Position numbers and translations under genes: made by a program. The notes beneath the pieces were generated by a model. The model was given only the letters and a program-made list of their open reading frames with translations, made no database searches and was not told the DNA's origin. Positions 26,433 through 34,848 of a stretch of 64,000 nt of DNA are shown piece by piece; the first letter of the stretch is position 1, and each line of letters starts with the position of its first letter. The stretch comes from Methylobacterium jeotgali. GTDB taxonomy: Bacteria; Pseudomonadota; Alphaproteobacteria; Rhizobiales; Beijerinckiaceae. The stretch lies in assembly GCF_022179345.1 (NCBI RefSeq), contig NZ_BPQR01000081.1, positions 1 to 64,000 of the forward strand, written 5' to 3'.

Positions 26433-28091
26433 ATGTCCGCTGGTATCGCTGCCGACCCCGGCTTCTTCAGCCGCGAGCGCACCATCGCCGCACCGAGCTT
26501 CAACCGCTGGCTGGTGCCGCCGGCAGCCCTCGCGATCCACCTCTGCATCGGCATGGCCTACGGCTTCAGCGTGTTCTGGCTGCCGCTGTCGCGGGCGGTC
26601 GGCATCACGCAGCCCGTCGCCTGCCCGGCGGAGATGGGCTTCCTCGCCTCCATGGTCGCGACGAACTGCGACTGGAAGATCAGCCAGCTCGGCTGGATGT
26701 ACACCCTGTTCTTCGTGCTGCTCGGCTGCTCGGCGGCGGTCTGGGGCGGCTGGCTGGAGCGAGCCGGACCGCGCAAGGCCGGTCTCGTCTCGGCGCTGTG
26801 CTGGTGCGGCGGCCTGCTGATCTCGGCCTTCGGCGTCTACAGCCACCAGCTCTGGATGCTGTGGCTCGGCTCGGGCGTGATCGGCGGCATCGGGCTCGGC
26901 CTCGGCTACATCTCCCCGGTCTCGACGCTCATCAAGTGGTTCCCCGACCGGCGCGGCATGGCCACCGGCATGGCGATCATGGGCTTCGGCGGCGGCGCCA
27001 TGATCGGCGCGCCGCTCGCCGACTGGCTGATGCGCCAGTTCGCGACCCCGACCTCCGTCGGCGTCTGGCAGACCTTCGTGGCGATGGCCGCGATCTACGC
27101 GGTGTTCATGGTCGCCGGGGCGCTGGGCTACCGGGTGCCCCGCGAGGGCTGGACGCCGGCCGGCTGGACGCCGCCGGCTACGATGAAGAGCGCCATGGTC
27201 TCCTCCAGCAACGTCGACCTCGACGTGGCGACCCGGACCCCGCAGTTCTGGCTGATCTGGGCGGCGCTCAGCCTCAACGTGTCGGCGGGCATCGGCGTCA
27301 TCGGCATGGCCTCGCCGATGCTGCAGGAGATGTTCGGCGGCCACCTCATCGGGCTCGACACCCCCTTCGCCTCCCTCGACGCCAGCCAGAAGGCCCGGAT
27401 CGCGGCGATCGCGGCCGGCTTCACGGGGCTTCTCAGCCTCTGCAACATCGGCGGCCGCTTCCTGTGGGCGACCTCCTCCGACCGGCTCGGCCGCAAGCTG
27501 ACCTTCGCGATCTTCTTCACCCTCGGCTTCGTGCTCTACGCCGCGGTGCCGACGCTGGCGGCCACCGGCACGACGCTGTTCTTCGTGCTGGCGATGGGGG
27601 TGATCATCTCGATGTACGGCGGCGGCTTCGCCACGGTGCCCGCCTACCTCGCCGACATGTTCGGCACCAAGATGGTCGGTGCCATCCACGGGCGGCTGCT
27701 GACCGCCTGGGCCACGGCGGGCATCCTCGGCCCGGTGCTCGTCAACTACCTGCGCGAGTATCAGCTCGCCTCCGGCCTGCCCAACGCCCAGGCCTACAAC
27801 CAGACCATGTACATCCTGGCCGGGCTCCTGGTCCTCGGCTTCGTGTGCAACCTGCTGGTCCGGCCGGTGGCGGCGCGCCACCACATGGTCGAGTCCGCGA
27901 AGGCCGCGCCCATAGCCGCGCCGCGCTCGGGTCCCCAGGGATCGGTGGCTCCGGCCTCGGTGGCCGCCACGCCGACCGCCGAGGCGGCCGCCGCCCCGGT
28001 GCTGGTGATCCTCGCCTGGGCCGCGGTGGGTATTCCGCTCGCGGCGGGGGTGCTGATCACCCTCCAGAAGGCGGCGATCCTGCTGCACTGA
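26433..28091 (+). CDS. MFS carrier of the oxalate/formate antiporter (OFA) family
   Basis: A 552-residue inner-membrane carrier with 12 to 14 predicted helices. Family marks include GMAYGFSVFWLPLSRAVG in helix 1, the loop motif KWFPDRRGMATGMAIMGFGGGAMIG, FWLIWAALSLNVSAGIGVIGMASPM at the start of the second half, and the loop SDRLGRK. OFA carriers move oxalate, formate or other small carboxylates. The C-terminal 80 residues hold an Ala-rich linker and one extra hydrophobic helix. No oxalyl-CoA genes are adjacent, so the substrate stays open. It has a sigma-54 promoter with two activator sites, and a sigma-54 regulator and kinase gene pair follow directly. Confidence 0.85.
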   Translation: MSAGIAADPGFFSRERTIAAPSFNRWLVPPAALAIHLCIGMAYGFSVFWLPLSRAVGITQPVACPAEMGFLASMVATNCDWKISQLGWMYTLFFVLLGCSAAVWGGWLERAGPRKAGLVSALCWCGGLLISAFGVYSHQLWMLWLGSGVIGGIGLGLGYISPVSTLIKWFPDRRGMATGMAIMGFGGGAMIGAPLADWLMRQFATPTSVGVWQTFVAMAAIYAVFMVAGALGYRVPREGWTPAGWTPPATMKSAMVSSSNVDLDVATRTPQFWLIWAALSLNVSAGIGVIGMASPMLQEMFGGHLIGLDTPFASLDASQKARIAAIAAGFTGLLSLCNIGGRFLWATSSDRLGRKLTFAIFFTLGFVLYAAVPTLAATGTTLFFVLAMGVIISMYGGGFATVPAYLADMFGTKMVGAIHGRLLTAWATAGILGPVLVNYLREYQLASGLPNAQAYNQTMYILAGLLVLGFVCNLLVRPVAARHHMVESAKAAPIAAPRSGPQGSVAPASVAATPTAEAAAAPVLVILAWAAVGIPLAAGVLITLQKAAILLH

Positions 28092-28099
28092 CAAACCAC

Positions 28100-28126
28100 G
28101 GCCCGCCGGTACCAGACCGGCGGGCC
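28100..28126 (+). terminator. Hairpin between the carrier gene and the regulator genes
   Basis: A perfect 11-bp stem (GGCCCGCCGGT at 28100-28110 with ACCGGCGGGCC at 28116-28126) and a five-base loop lie nine bases after the carrier stop codon. There is no T-run, so it may only weaken transcription into the regulator genes. Confidence 0.55.
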
Positions 28127-28217
28127 CTCGCATCGCCAAGCGCCGGGCGATCCTCTAGAAGCGGAGCCCGCCGGCCGACATGACCGGCCGCCCCTCGCGC
28201 TGGACCCGTGCGGCCCC

Positions 28218-29600
28218 ATGAGCCAAGGCGCCATCCAAGGCCCGGACGCGACCGACGGCGCCGCCGCACCCGCCGATCCCTGGCTCGCCAAGGCCCACGT
28301 CCTCGTCGTCGACGACGAGCCGGGCATGCGCAACTTCCTGATCCGCACCCTCGGGCCCCGCTGCGCCCGGGTCGAGGCGGTGGGCGACACCGTCGCCGCC
28401 GGCCGGATGCTGGAGGCCAGCCATTTCGACCTCATCATCCTCGACAACATCCTCGGCGGCCGGACCGGGCTCGCCTGGCTCGCGGAGCTGCGGCGCGACG
28501 GGCTGTTCACCGAGGTGATCCTGATCACCGCCTTCGCGGATCTCGAGACCGCGATCGAGGCGGTGCGGGCGGGCGCGGCCGATTTCGTGCTCAAACCCTT
28601 CCGCACCAAGCAGATCCTCAACGCCGTCATCCGCTGCCTCGACCGGGCGGCGCTCCGGCGGGAGAACTTCGTGCTGCGCCGCCAGCTCGGCGCGGTGCCG
28701 CGAGCGGACGTGGCCGGCCGCATCGTCGGCACCTCCCCGCAGATGGCGCGGGTGCGCGAGCTCGTCGCCCGCGCCGCGGCGACGCCGAGCACGGTGCTGA
28801 TCACCGGCGAATCCGGGACCGCCAAGGAGGTGACGGCGCGGGCGCTCCACGCGCAGTCGCCCTACGCCGACCGGCCGTTCGTGCCGGTGAACTGCGGCGC
28901 CATCGCCGCAGAGATCATCGAGAGCGAGCTGTTCGGCCACGTGAAGGGCGCCTTCACCGGCGCCGCCTCCTCGCGGGAGGGCCTGTTCTTCTACGCGCAG
29001 GGGGGCACACTCTTCCTCGACGAGATCGCCGAGCTTCCGCTGCCGCTCCAGACCAAGCTCCTGCGGGTGATCGAGGACCGCAAGGTGCGCCCGGTGGGCT
29101 CGGACCGGGAGATCCCGGTCGACGTGCGCCTGATCGCGGCCACCAACGCCGACCTTCCGGGCGAGGTCGCGGCCGGGCGTTTCCGTGCCGACCTCTACTA
29201 CCGGCTCGACGTGCTGCGCATCCACCTGCCGCCGCTGCGCGAGCGGGTGGAGGACATCGAGCCCCTGGCGATGATGTTCATGGACCAGATCTCGGCACAG
29301 CTCGGCCTGCCGCCGCTGCCGATCCGCACGAGCGTGCTGCAGCGCTTCGAGACCTATCCCTGGCCCGGCAACGCCCGCGAGCTGCGCAACCGGGTCGAGC
29401 GGGCGCTGATCCTCGGCGCCTTCGAGGAGCCGGACACCGGCGGCCCCGCGGAGGCGCGCACCGACGATCTCGCCGAGGTCGAGAAGCGCCACATCCTGCG
29501 GGTGCTCGCCGCCTGCGACGGCAACCGGGCGGAGGCCGCCCGCCGGCTCGGCGTCTCGCGCAAGACGCTCGACCGCAAATGCGCTGAGTGGAATGCTTGA
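28218..29600 (+). CDS. Sigma-54-dependent response regulator (NtrC family)
   Basis: Three domains in 460 residues: receiver (about 27-145; acidic pocket VVDDEPG, phospho-acceptor Asp76 in LIILDNILGG, Lys in LKPFRTK), AAA+ sigma-54 activation domain (about 165-395; GAFTGA loop at 244-249, Walker B GGTLFLDEIAEL, arginine-finger region RADLYYRLDVLRI) and a Fis-type helix-turn-helix (GNRAEAARRLGVSRKTLDRK). The Walker A reads GESGTAKE (197-204) where almost all relatives have GESGTGKE. Its stop region overlaps the kinase gene by eight bases. The OFA carrier gene next door has a sigma-54 promoter with paired upstream sites, so it is the probable target. Confidence 0.92.
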   Translation: MSQGAIQGPDATDGAAAPADPWLAKAHVLVVDDEPGMRNFLIRTLGPRCARVEAVGDTVAAGRMLEASHFDLIILDNILGGRTGLAWLAELRRDGLFTEVILITAFADLETAIEAVRAGAADFVLKPFRTKQILNAVIRCLDRAALRRENFVLRRQLGAVPRADVAGRIVGTSPQMARVRELVARAAATPSTVLITGESGTAKEVTARALHAQSPYADRPFVPVNCGAIAAEIIESELFGHVKGAFTGAASSREGLFFYAQGGTLFLDEIAELPLPLQTKLLRVIEDRKVRPVGSDREIPVDVRLIAATNADLPGEVAAGRFRADLYYRLDVLRIHLPPLRERVEDIEPLAMMFMDQISAQLGLPPLPIRTSVLQRFETYPWPGNARELRNRVERALILGAFEEPDTGGPAEARTDDLAEVEKRHILRVLAACDGNRAEAARRLGVSRKTLDRKCAEWNA

Positions 29601-31590
29601 GCGGCCCGCCGGCGGCTGGGGCCTGCGCTCGGTCCGCGCCCGCCTCCTCGCCATCGCGCTGCTACCGATGGTGGCGGTGTTTCCCGTCGTCCTCGGCGTG
29701 ATCCTGTTCTGGTGGCTCGCCCAGTTCGACGCGCTGCTCGTCTCGAAGGCCCATGACGACCTGATCATCGCCCGGCAGTACCTGCGCCGGATCATGGAGC
29801 GCGGCAGCGCGCAGATCGCGGCACTGGGGCAGTCGGCGGCCTTCGCGGAGGCCGGGCGCGCGGGCGGTCTGGAGGCGCTCCTCGAGGCCCGCCGCCGGGA
29901 GCTCGGCCTCGATTTCCTCTACCTGACGGCCCCCGGCGGCGCGATCCTGGCGGCGGCGCCGGCCGGGGCGCGGCCCTCGGCGGCCGGCGAGCGGCGCATC
30001 GTCGGCGCGGCGCTGGAGGGCCGGCCGGAGACCTCCATCGACATCTTCGAGGCGGGCGAGATGGCCTCCCTCGACCCCGGCATGGCCGCGCGGGCGCGCC
30101 TCGATCTCGTGCCGACGCCGGCCGCCGCCGAGACCGAGCGCACGGTCGAGACGCGGGGGCTCGTCATCCATTCGGCCGCACCCGCGCCCCTGCCGGACGG
30201 GCGCGTCGGGGCGCTGGTGGGCGGCTCGCTGCTCAACGGCAACCTCGGCTTCGTCGACACCATCAACGACCTCATCTACGCCCATGCCGACCTCGCCGCG
30301 GGCAGCCAGGGCACGGCGACCCTGTTCCTCGGCGACGTGCGGGTCGCCACCAACGTGCGCCTGTTCGGCGACCGCCGGGCGCTCGGCACCCGCGTCTCGC
30401 AGGAGGTGCGCGACGCCGTGCTCGGCCAGGGCCGCACCTGGCTCGACAGCGCCTTCGTCGTGAACGACCGCTACATCTCGGCCTACGAGCCGATCGCCGA
30501 CGGGGCCGGCCGGCGGGTCGGCATGCTCTATGTCGGCTTTCTCGAACGCCCCTTCCGCCTGGCGCGCTGGGCGATGATGGCGGCGGTGCTCGGCGCCTTC
30601 CTGATCGCGGCCGCCGTGACCGTGCCGTTCCTGCTCCGGCTTGCCCGTGCGATCTTCCAGCCGCTGGAGCGCATGAACCGCACCATCGCGGCGGTCGATG
30701 CGGGCGATCTCGGTGCGCGCATCGGCCCCCTCGCCAGCCGCGACGAGATCGGGCTCGTCGCGCACCGCTTCGACGAGCTGCTCGACCGGCTCGAAGCACG
30801 CGACGGGGAGCTGCGCGCCTTCGCCCGCGAGCTCGACGCCCGCGTCGAGGAGCGCACGCGCCAGCTCGAGGACACCCGCCGGCAGCTCGTGATGTCGGAG
30901 AAGCTCGCCTCGATCGGCGAGATCACCGCCGGCGTCGCCCACGAGATCAACAACCCCATCGCCGTCATCCAGGGCAACCTCGAGGTGGCGCGCGAGGCCC
31001 TCGGCCCGGCGGCCGACGAGGTCCGGGTCGAGTTCGACCTGATCGACCAGCAGGTCCACCGGGTGAACATGATCGTGACGCGCCTGCTCCAGTTCGCGCG
31101 GCCGGAGGAGTATGCAGGCTATGTCGAGACCGTCGCGCCCGCCGACGTCGCCGCCGACTGCCTCGTGCTCGTGCGCCACCTGCTGGAGCGCGCCGACGTG
31201 ATCGTCGAGACCCGCGGCGAGGCGACGCGCACGGTTGAGGTCAGCCGCACCGAGCTGCAGCAGGTGGTGATCAACCTGATGATCAACGCCCTCCACGCCA
31301 TGCCCGACGGCGGCCGTCTCGGCATCGAGACCCGCGACGAGGACCGCGCCGAGGCGGAGGGCGTCGCGATCACCGTGGCCGATACCGGCGTCGGCATTCC
31401 CGCCGACCGGCTGCGCAAGATCTTCGATCCGTTCTTCACGACCCGCACGCAGGGCGGCACCGGCCTCGGCCTCTCGATCAGCTATACGCTGATGGCCCGC
31501 TACGGCGGCACCATCGAGGTCGAGAGCGAGGTCGGCGCGGGATCGCGCTTCACAGTCTGGCTGCCGTGTTCCCGCGATCCGGAGGCATGA
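29593..31590 (+). CDS. Membrane sensor histidine kinase with Cache-type periplasmic domain
   Basis: The 665-residue kinase has a first membrane helix (about residues 17-42), a roughly 280-residue periplasmic part ending in the single-Cache pattern WLDSAFVVNDRYISAYEPI and GMLYVGFLERPF, a second helix (about 325-350), HAMP, a coiled coil, the HisKA box with GVAHEINNPIAV (His450) and an HATPase_c domain with the N box (NLMINALHAMP), DTGVGIP and GGTGLGLSIS. Cache domains of this sort bind small organic acids, matching the carboxylate carrier upstream. It overlaps the response regulator by eight bases and is its cognate partner by position. No PAS domain is present. Confidence 0.92.
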   Translation: MLERPAGGWGLRSVRARLLAIALLPMVAVFPVVLGVILFWWLAQFDALLVSKAHDDLIIARQYLRRIMERGSAQIAALGQSAAFAEAGRAGGLEALLEARRRELGLDFLYLTAPGGAILAAAPAGARPSAAGERRIVGAALEGRPETSIDIFEAGEMASLDPGMAARARLDLVPTPAAAETERTVETRGLVIHSAAPAPLPDGRVGALVGGSLLNGNLGFVDTINDLIYAHADLAAGSQGTATLFLGDVRVATNVRLFGDRRALGTRVSQEVRDAVLGQGRTWLDSAFVVNDRYISAYEPIADGAGRRVGMLYVGFLERPFRLARWAMMAAVLGAFLIAAAVTVPFLLRLARAIFQPLERMNRTIAAVDAGDLGARIGPLASRDEIGLVAHRFDELLDRLEARDGELRAFARELDARVEERTRQLEDTRRQLVMSEKLASIGEITAGVAHEINNPIAVIQGNLEVAREALGPAADEVRVEFDLIDQQVHRVNMIVTRLLQFARPEEYAGYVETVAPADVAADCLVLVRHLLERADVIVETRGEATRTVEVSRTELQQVVINLMINALHAMPDGGRLGIETRDEDRAEAEGVAITVADTGVGIPADRLRKIFDPFFTTRTQGGTGLGLSISYTLMARYGGTIEVESEVGAGSRFTVWLPCSRDPEA

Positions 31591-31688
31591 GCCGGCCGCG
31601 GTTTTCCCCGGCCGCCCGCGCGGCGGCAGGCGAAGCCCCGGCCGAACCAGTGTAGGATCGGAAAAGCCCCGCGAAGGAGAAGCCCGGC

Positions 31689-32405
31689 GTGCTGCGCGAG
31701 ATCGTCCTCGACACCGAGACCACCGGCACCGACGCCAAGGGCGGCGACCGCATCATCGAGATCGGCTGCATCGAGCTGATCAACCATGTCCAGACCGGCG
31801 CGAACTGGCACCGCTACGTCAACCCGGAGCGCCCGGTCTCGGAAGGGGCGCTCGCAGTCCACGGCCTCTCGGACGCCTTCCTCGCCGACAAGCCGCTCTT
31901 CGCCGACGTGGTCGAGAGCTTCGCGGCCTTCTGCGGCGACGCGAGGCTCGTGATCCACAACGCACCCTTCGACGTCGGATTCCTCAACATGGAGTTCGCC
32001 CGGCTCGGCGCGGCGGCACCCCCGGCGATCGTCCTCGACGAGGTGGTGGACACCCTGCTCCTCGCCCGCCGCAAGCACGCGGGCGCCTCCAACACCCTCG
32101 ACGCGCTCTGCGCCCGCTACGGGGTCGATACCAGCCGCCGCACCAAGCACGGCGCGCTCCTCGACGCGCAGATCCTCGCCGAGGTCTATGTCGAGCTCCT
32201 CGGCGGCAAGCAGGCGAGCCTGGGGCTGGCGCCGGTCGAGGAGAACCGTCTCGTCGGCGATCTCGGCGATGAGATCGCCGCCGGCACCGGTCCCCGGCGG
32301 ATGCGCCGCCGGCTGACGCAGGCCGAGGAGGCCGCCCACGCCGCCTTCGTCGCGAGCCTCGGGGGTACGCCGATCTGGCGCGAGTACATCTCCGACGAGG
32401 CGTGA
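31689..32405 (+). CDS. dnaQ: DNA polymerase III epsilon subunit (3'-5' proofreading exonuclease)
   Basis: DEDDh exonuclease that removes mismatched bases during replication. The 238-residue protein has ExoI (LDTETTGTD with Asp8 and Glu10), ExoII (HNAPFDVGFLNMEF) and ExoIII (TKHGALLDAQILAEVY, the His of DEDDh and the last Asp), plus the AVHGLSD segment. Length and the C-terminal tail used for binding the alpha subunit fit DnaQ rather than a stand-alone RNase T type enzyme. The GTG start has AAGGAG upstream. It follows the kinase gene by about 100 bases. Confidence 0.93.
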   Translation: MLREIVLDTETTGTDAKGGDRIIEIGCIELINHVQTGANWHRYVNPERPVSEGALAVHGLSDAFLADKPLFADVVESFAAFCGDARLVIHNAPFDVGFLNMEFARLGAAAPPAIVLDEVVDTLLLARRKHAGASNTLDALCARYGVDTSRRTKHGALLDAQILAEVYVELLGGKQASLGLAPVEENRLVGDLGDEIAAGTGPRRMRRRLTQAEEAAHAAFVASLGGTPIWREYISDEA

Positions 32406-32458
32406 ACCCGGCCGTTCCCCGGCCGTTGCCGTCCGAGTCGACGCAGCGGGAAACGGGA

Positions 32459-32779
32459 ATGACGCGCACGATCACACGCAAGATCACACTCGCGGCGGCC
32501 GCCCTCGCCGGCCTCTCGCTTGCCCTCGGCGGTCCGGCCTCGGCCCAGATCGTGACGGGCGGCGCCGGCAACACCGGCGTGGCACCGCCGGCCGGCGTCG
32601 GCGGCGTGCGGCCGGGCGAGCGCGACCTCGGCCCCAGCCCAATCACCCGCGGCAACCAGGCCAACCCCAGCAACTCCTCCGTGCCGGGAACGACCCCGGG
32701 GGTGAACATCGGCGGCACCGTGACCGGAGGCCCGCCCGGCACCGGCGGGACCGCCGGCGGGCCCTCCCTCGACCGATAG
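32459..32779 (+). CDS. Small secreted Gly/Pro-rich protein
   Basis: A 106-residue precursor with a signal peptide (basic start RTITRKITL, then an Ala/Leu core, cleavage expected after GPASAQ near residue 31). The mature 75 residues are dominated by Gly, Pro, Thr and Asn with short repeats of the GVxxGGTVTGGPPGTGG kind and no cysteine; it is probably unstructured. An upstream in-frame GTG (32402) overlaps the dnaQ stop but would bury the signal peptide, so the ATG was chosen. Function unknown. Confidence 0.55.
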   Translation: MTRTITRKITLAAAALAGLSLALGGPASAQIVTGGAGNTGVAPPAGVGGVRPGERDLGPSPITRGNQANPSNSSVPGTTPGVNIGGTVTGGPPGTGGTAGGPSLDR

Positions 32780-32852
32780 CCATGCCCTGCCGCCGAACCT
32801 CGGCCGACATCACCATCCCGTGACCCGCGCATTGTGCGTCGCGGCAAGCAGG

Positions 32853-32865
32853 TTGCATTGCACAA
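32853..32865 (+). promoter_or_regulatory. Possible PhaR-like operator
   Basis: TTGCATTGCACAA contains the TGCA-T-TGCA palindrome, the type of TGCA repeat bound by the polyhydroxyalkanoate regulator PhaR. It lies about 80 bases before the PHB-depolymerase-type gene. A near copy occurs at 40095-40105. Assignment to PhaR is inference. Confidence 0.3.
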
Positions 32866-32941
32866 TGGCCTGCGCCATATCCGCCGTTCGAGGGGGCGCT
32901 CCACGGCCGAGCGCCGCGGACAACGGACGGGCGGGCTTTCC

Positions 32942-34087
32942 ATGAGCGACTCCGATCTCCGCCGCGGGTCGACCCCCCTCGGCGACATGGCCGAGGTGAT
33001 GCGGCTGACCCGCGCCGGACGACTCGACGAGGCGACGGCCCTGATCGGCCGCGGCCTCTCGCAGACCGGCGTGTCGTCCGGCGTGCCGCTGCGTCCGGAG
33101 GCCCTGCGCGAGTCGCTGGGCGGCCTGCTGCGGGATCTGCCCGATGCCTTGCCGAGCCTGTCCACCTTGCCGGGCCTGTCCGGCCTCGGCCGGGGCATGA
33201 CCCCGTCGGTGGAGCCGATCGCTCCGGCCTCCGATCTTCAAGCACGCCGGTTCCAGGGCCCGGCCGGAGCGCGCGACTATCGCCTCTTCGTGCCGAGTGC
33301 GCCGCGCATGCCCGCCCCTCTCGTCGTGATGCTGCACGGCTGCACCCAGACGCCGGATGATTTCGCCGCCGGGACCGGCATGAACGCCCTCGCGGAGGCG
33401 CAGGGCGTCTTCGTCGCCTACCCGGCCCAGAGCGCCCGCGCCAACGGGCAGCGCTGCTGGAACTGGTTCGAGCCCGCCGACCAGGAGCGCGGCGCCGGCG
33501 AGCCGGAGATCATCGCCGGCATCACCCGCGCCCTGATCGGGGAGTTCCCGATCGACCCGGCCCGCGTCTACATCGCCGGCTTCTCGGCCGGCGGCGCCGC
33601 GGCGGCGAATGTCGCCCGCGCCTATCCGGACCTCTACGCCGCGGTCGGCATCCATTCCGGCCTCGCGGCGGGCTGCGCGCGGGACCTGCCCTCGGCGCTC
33701 GCCGCGATGCGGGCCGGCGCTCCCGGCGAGGCCATGCCGACCGGCCTCGGCGCCGCTGCTGCGGTCGTCGTGCCGACCATCGTGATCCATGGCGAGGCCG
33801 ACGCGGTCGTCAGCCCGCGCAATCTCGACGCCGTCCTCGCCCAGGCCGGCGCGGAGCGCCTCCGCGCGAGCCGGGAGACGCTCTCCGGCGGCCGCGCCGG
33901 GCGCCGCACCCTGTACACGGACGCCTCCGGGCGCGTGCTCGCCGAGAGCGTGCGGATCGAAGGGTCCGGCCATGCCTGGTCGGGAGGCCACGCGGCCGGC
34001 AGCTACGTCGACCCGGACGGCCCCGACGCCTCGGCGATGATGCTGACCTTCTTCGCGCGCCACCGCCTCGGCGCCGGCCGCGCCTAG
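32942..34087 (+). CDS. PHB depolymerase family esterase (LpqC-type alpha/beta hydrolase)
   Basis: Alpha/beta hydrolase of 381 residues. After a 90-residue N-terminal segment it shows VMLHGCTQTPDDFAAGTGMN (oxyanion region), FVAYPAQ, RCWNWFEPADQ, the nucleophile elbow GFSAGGAAA (Ser215), the acid in IHGEADAVVSP and the catalytic His in GSGHAW. These are the marks of the esterase PHB depolymerase/LpqC family, whose members act on poly-3-hydroxybutyrate, feruloyl esters or other polyesters. No signal peptide is visible, which favours an intracellular role, perhaps in carbon-store turnover. The ATG at 32942 is the first sensible start. Confidence 0.85.
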   Translation: MSDSDLRRGSTPLGDMAEVMRLTRAGRLDEATALIGRGLSQTGVSSGVPLRPEALRESLGGLLRDLPDALPSLSTLPGLSGLGRGMTPSVEPIAPASDLQARRFQGPAGARDYRLFVPSAPRMPAPLVVMLHGCTQTPDDFAAGTGMNALAEAQGVFVAYPAQSARANGQRCWNWFEPADQERGAGEPEIIAGITRALIGEFPIDPARVYIAGFSAGGAAAANVARAYPDLYAAVGIHSGLAAGCARDLPSALAAMRAGAPGEAMPTGLGAAAAVVVPTIVIHGEADAVVSPRNLDAVLAQAGAERLRASRETLSGGRAGRRTLYTDASGRVLAESVRIEGSGHAWSGGHAAGSYVDPDGPDASAMMLTFFARHRLGAGRA

Positions 34088-34283
34088 CGCCCTCGTCCCG
34101 ACAATGCCGCCAGTGCCATGCGGCCGGGCCTGACGCCCCCTCGAAGGTGAGCGCTTGCGGCAAGACCCGCCTAGGCGGATCGAGCGATCACGCCCGCTCC
34201 CGGAAGCTCTCGCGCCATGCGGAGGATCGTCTTTCACCGCGTTGCGCCCGCCCGCCAGTTGGGCTAGGTGAGAGCCACGGCCT

Positions 34284-34360
34284 GCACCCGTAGCTCAGCT
34301 GGATAGAGCGTTGCCCTCCGAAGGCAAAGGTCACACGTTCGAATCGTGTCGGGTGCGCCA
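34284..34360 (+). tRNA. tRNA-Arg (anticodon CCG)
   Basis: A complete 77-base cloverleaf: acceptor stem GCACCCG/CGGGTGC, D-arm GCTC/GAGC, anticodon stem TTGCC/GGCAA around loop CTCCGAA (anticodon CCG, reading CGG), T-arm ACACG/CGTGT with TTCGAAT, discriminator G and an encoded CCA. The 3' end borders a decayed integrase gene, so this tRNA is a likely phage or island attachment site. Confidence 0.97.
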
Positions 34361-34460
34361 TGCCTTTCCCAAGACCTTGCTGGGCTGAAGAAGCCACATA
34401 GAGCAGTCGCTCGCCCTTCGTCACTCGTGCGAAGCGGGGGGCAGACGGGCCGTGGCTCTG

Positions 34461-34670
34461 ATGTCGTGTCTCTATCGCGATGCCGCCGGCACCGGCTCCT
34501 TCCGCCGCACCATCCCCCCGAACCTGCGGAGCTTCATGGCCGCGCCGTGAACAGGCGCGTCGGCCTGGAAGCGCCTCGGGACGAAAGACCCGGCGGCCGC
34601 CAAGCGGTCGGCGGCACGGCTCCTCTCAGCCTGCACCCGGGACTTCGCGCTGCAGGCACGACGGAGGCGG
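34461..34670 (+). pseudogene. Remnant of a tyrosine-recombinase (integrase) gene
   Basis: About 100 bases after tRNA-Arg one frame reads SCLYRDAAGTGSFRRTIPPNLRSFM, meets a TGA at 34548, and goes on in the same frame with ASAWKRLGTKDPAAAKR and a helical SAARLLSACTRDFALQAR. This is the N-terminal arm of alphaproteobacterial phage-type integrases ('LYRR..G..YFRR.IP..LR', '..SLGTKDP.EAKRRA'). The rest of the gene, including the catalytic Arg and Tyr domains, is missing: the next gene (pntB, opposite strand) ends at 34849. It marks a past integration at the tRNA. Confidence 0.55.
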
Positions 34671-34848
34671 CGCAGCTCCCCATCGGGCGATCTTCGTCGT
34701 CAGTCCGCCAGAGGCCGCTCGCCGATGCCTCGGCGCGGCACCGGCGAGCGGTGCCGGGTTCCCCAAAGGCCGTACCATCCGCATCGCATGGCCGGGATCT
34801 GCACCCAGGCTCAAGCACGAGAACGCGGCTCCGGAGAACCCGGATCAC

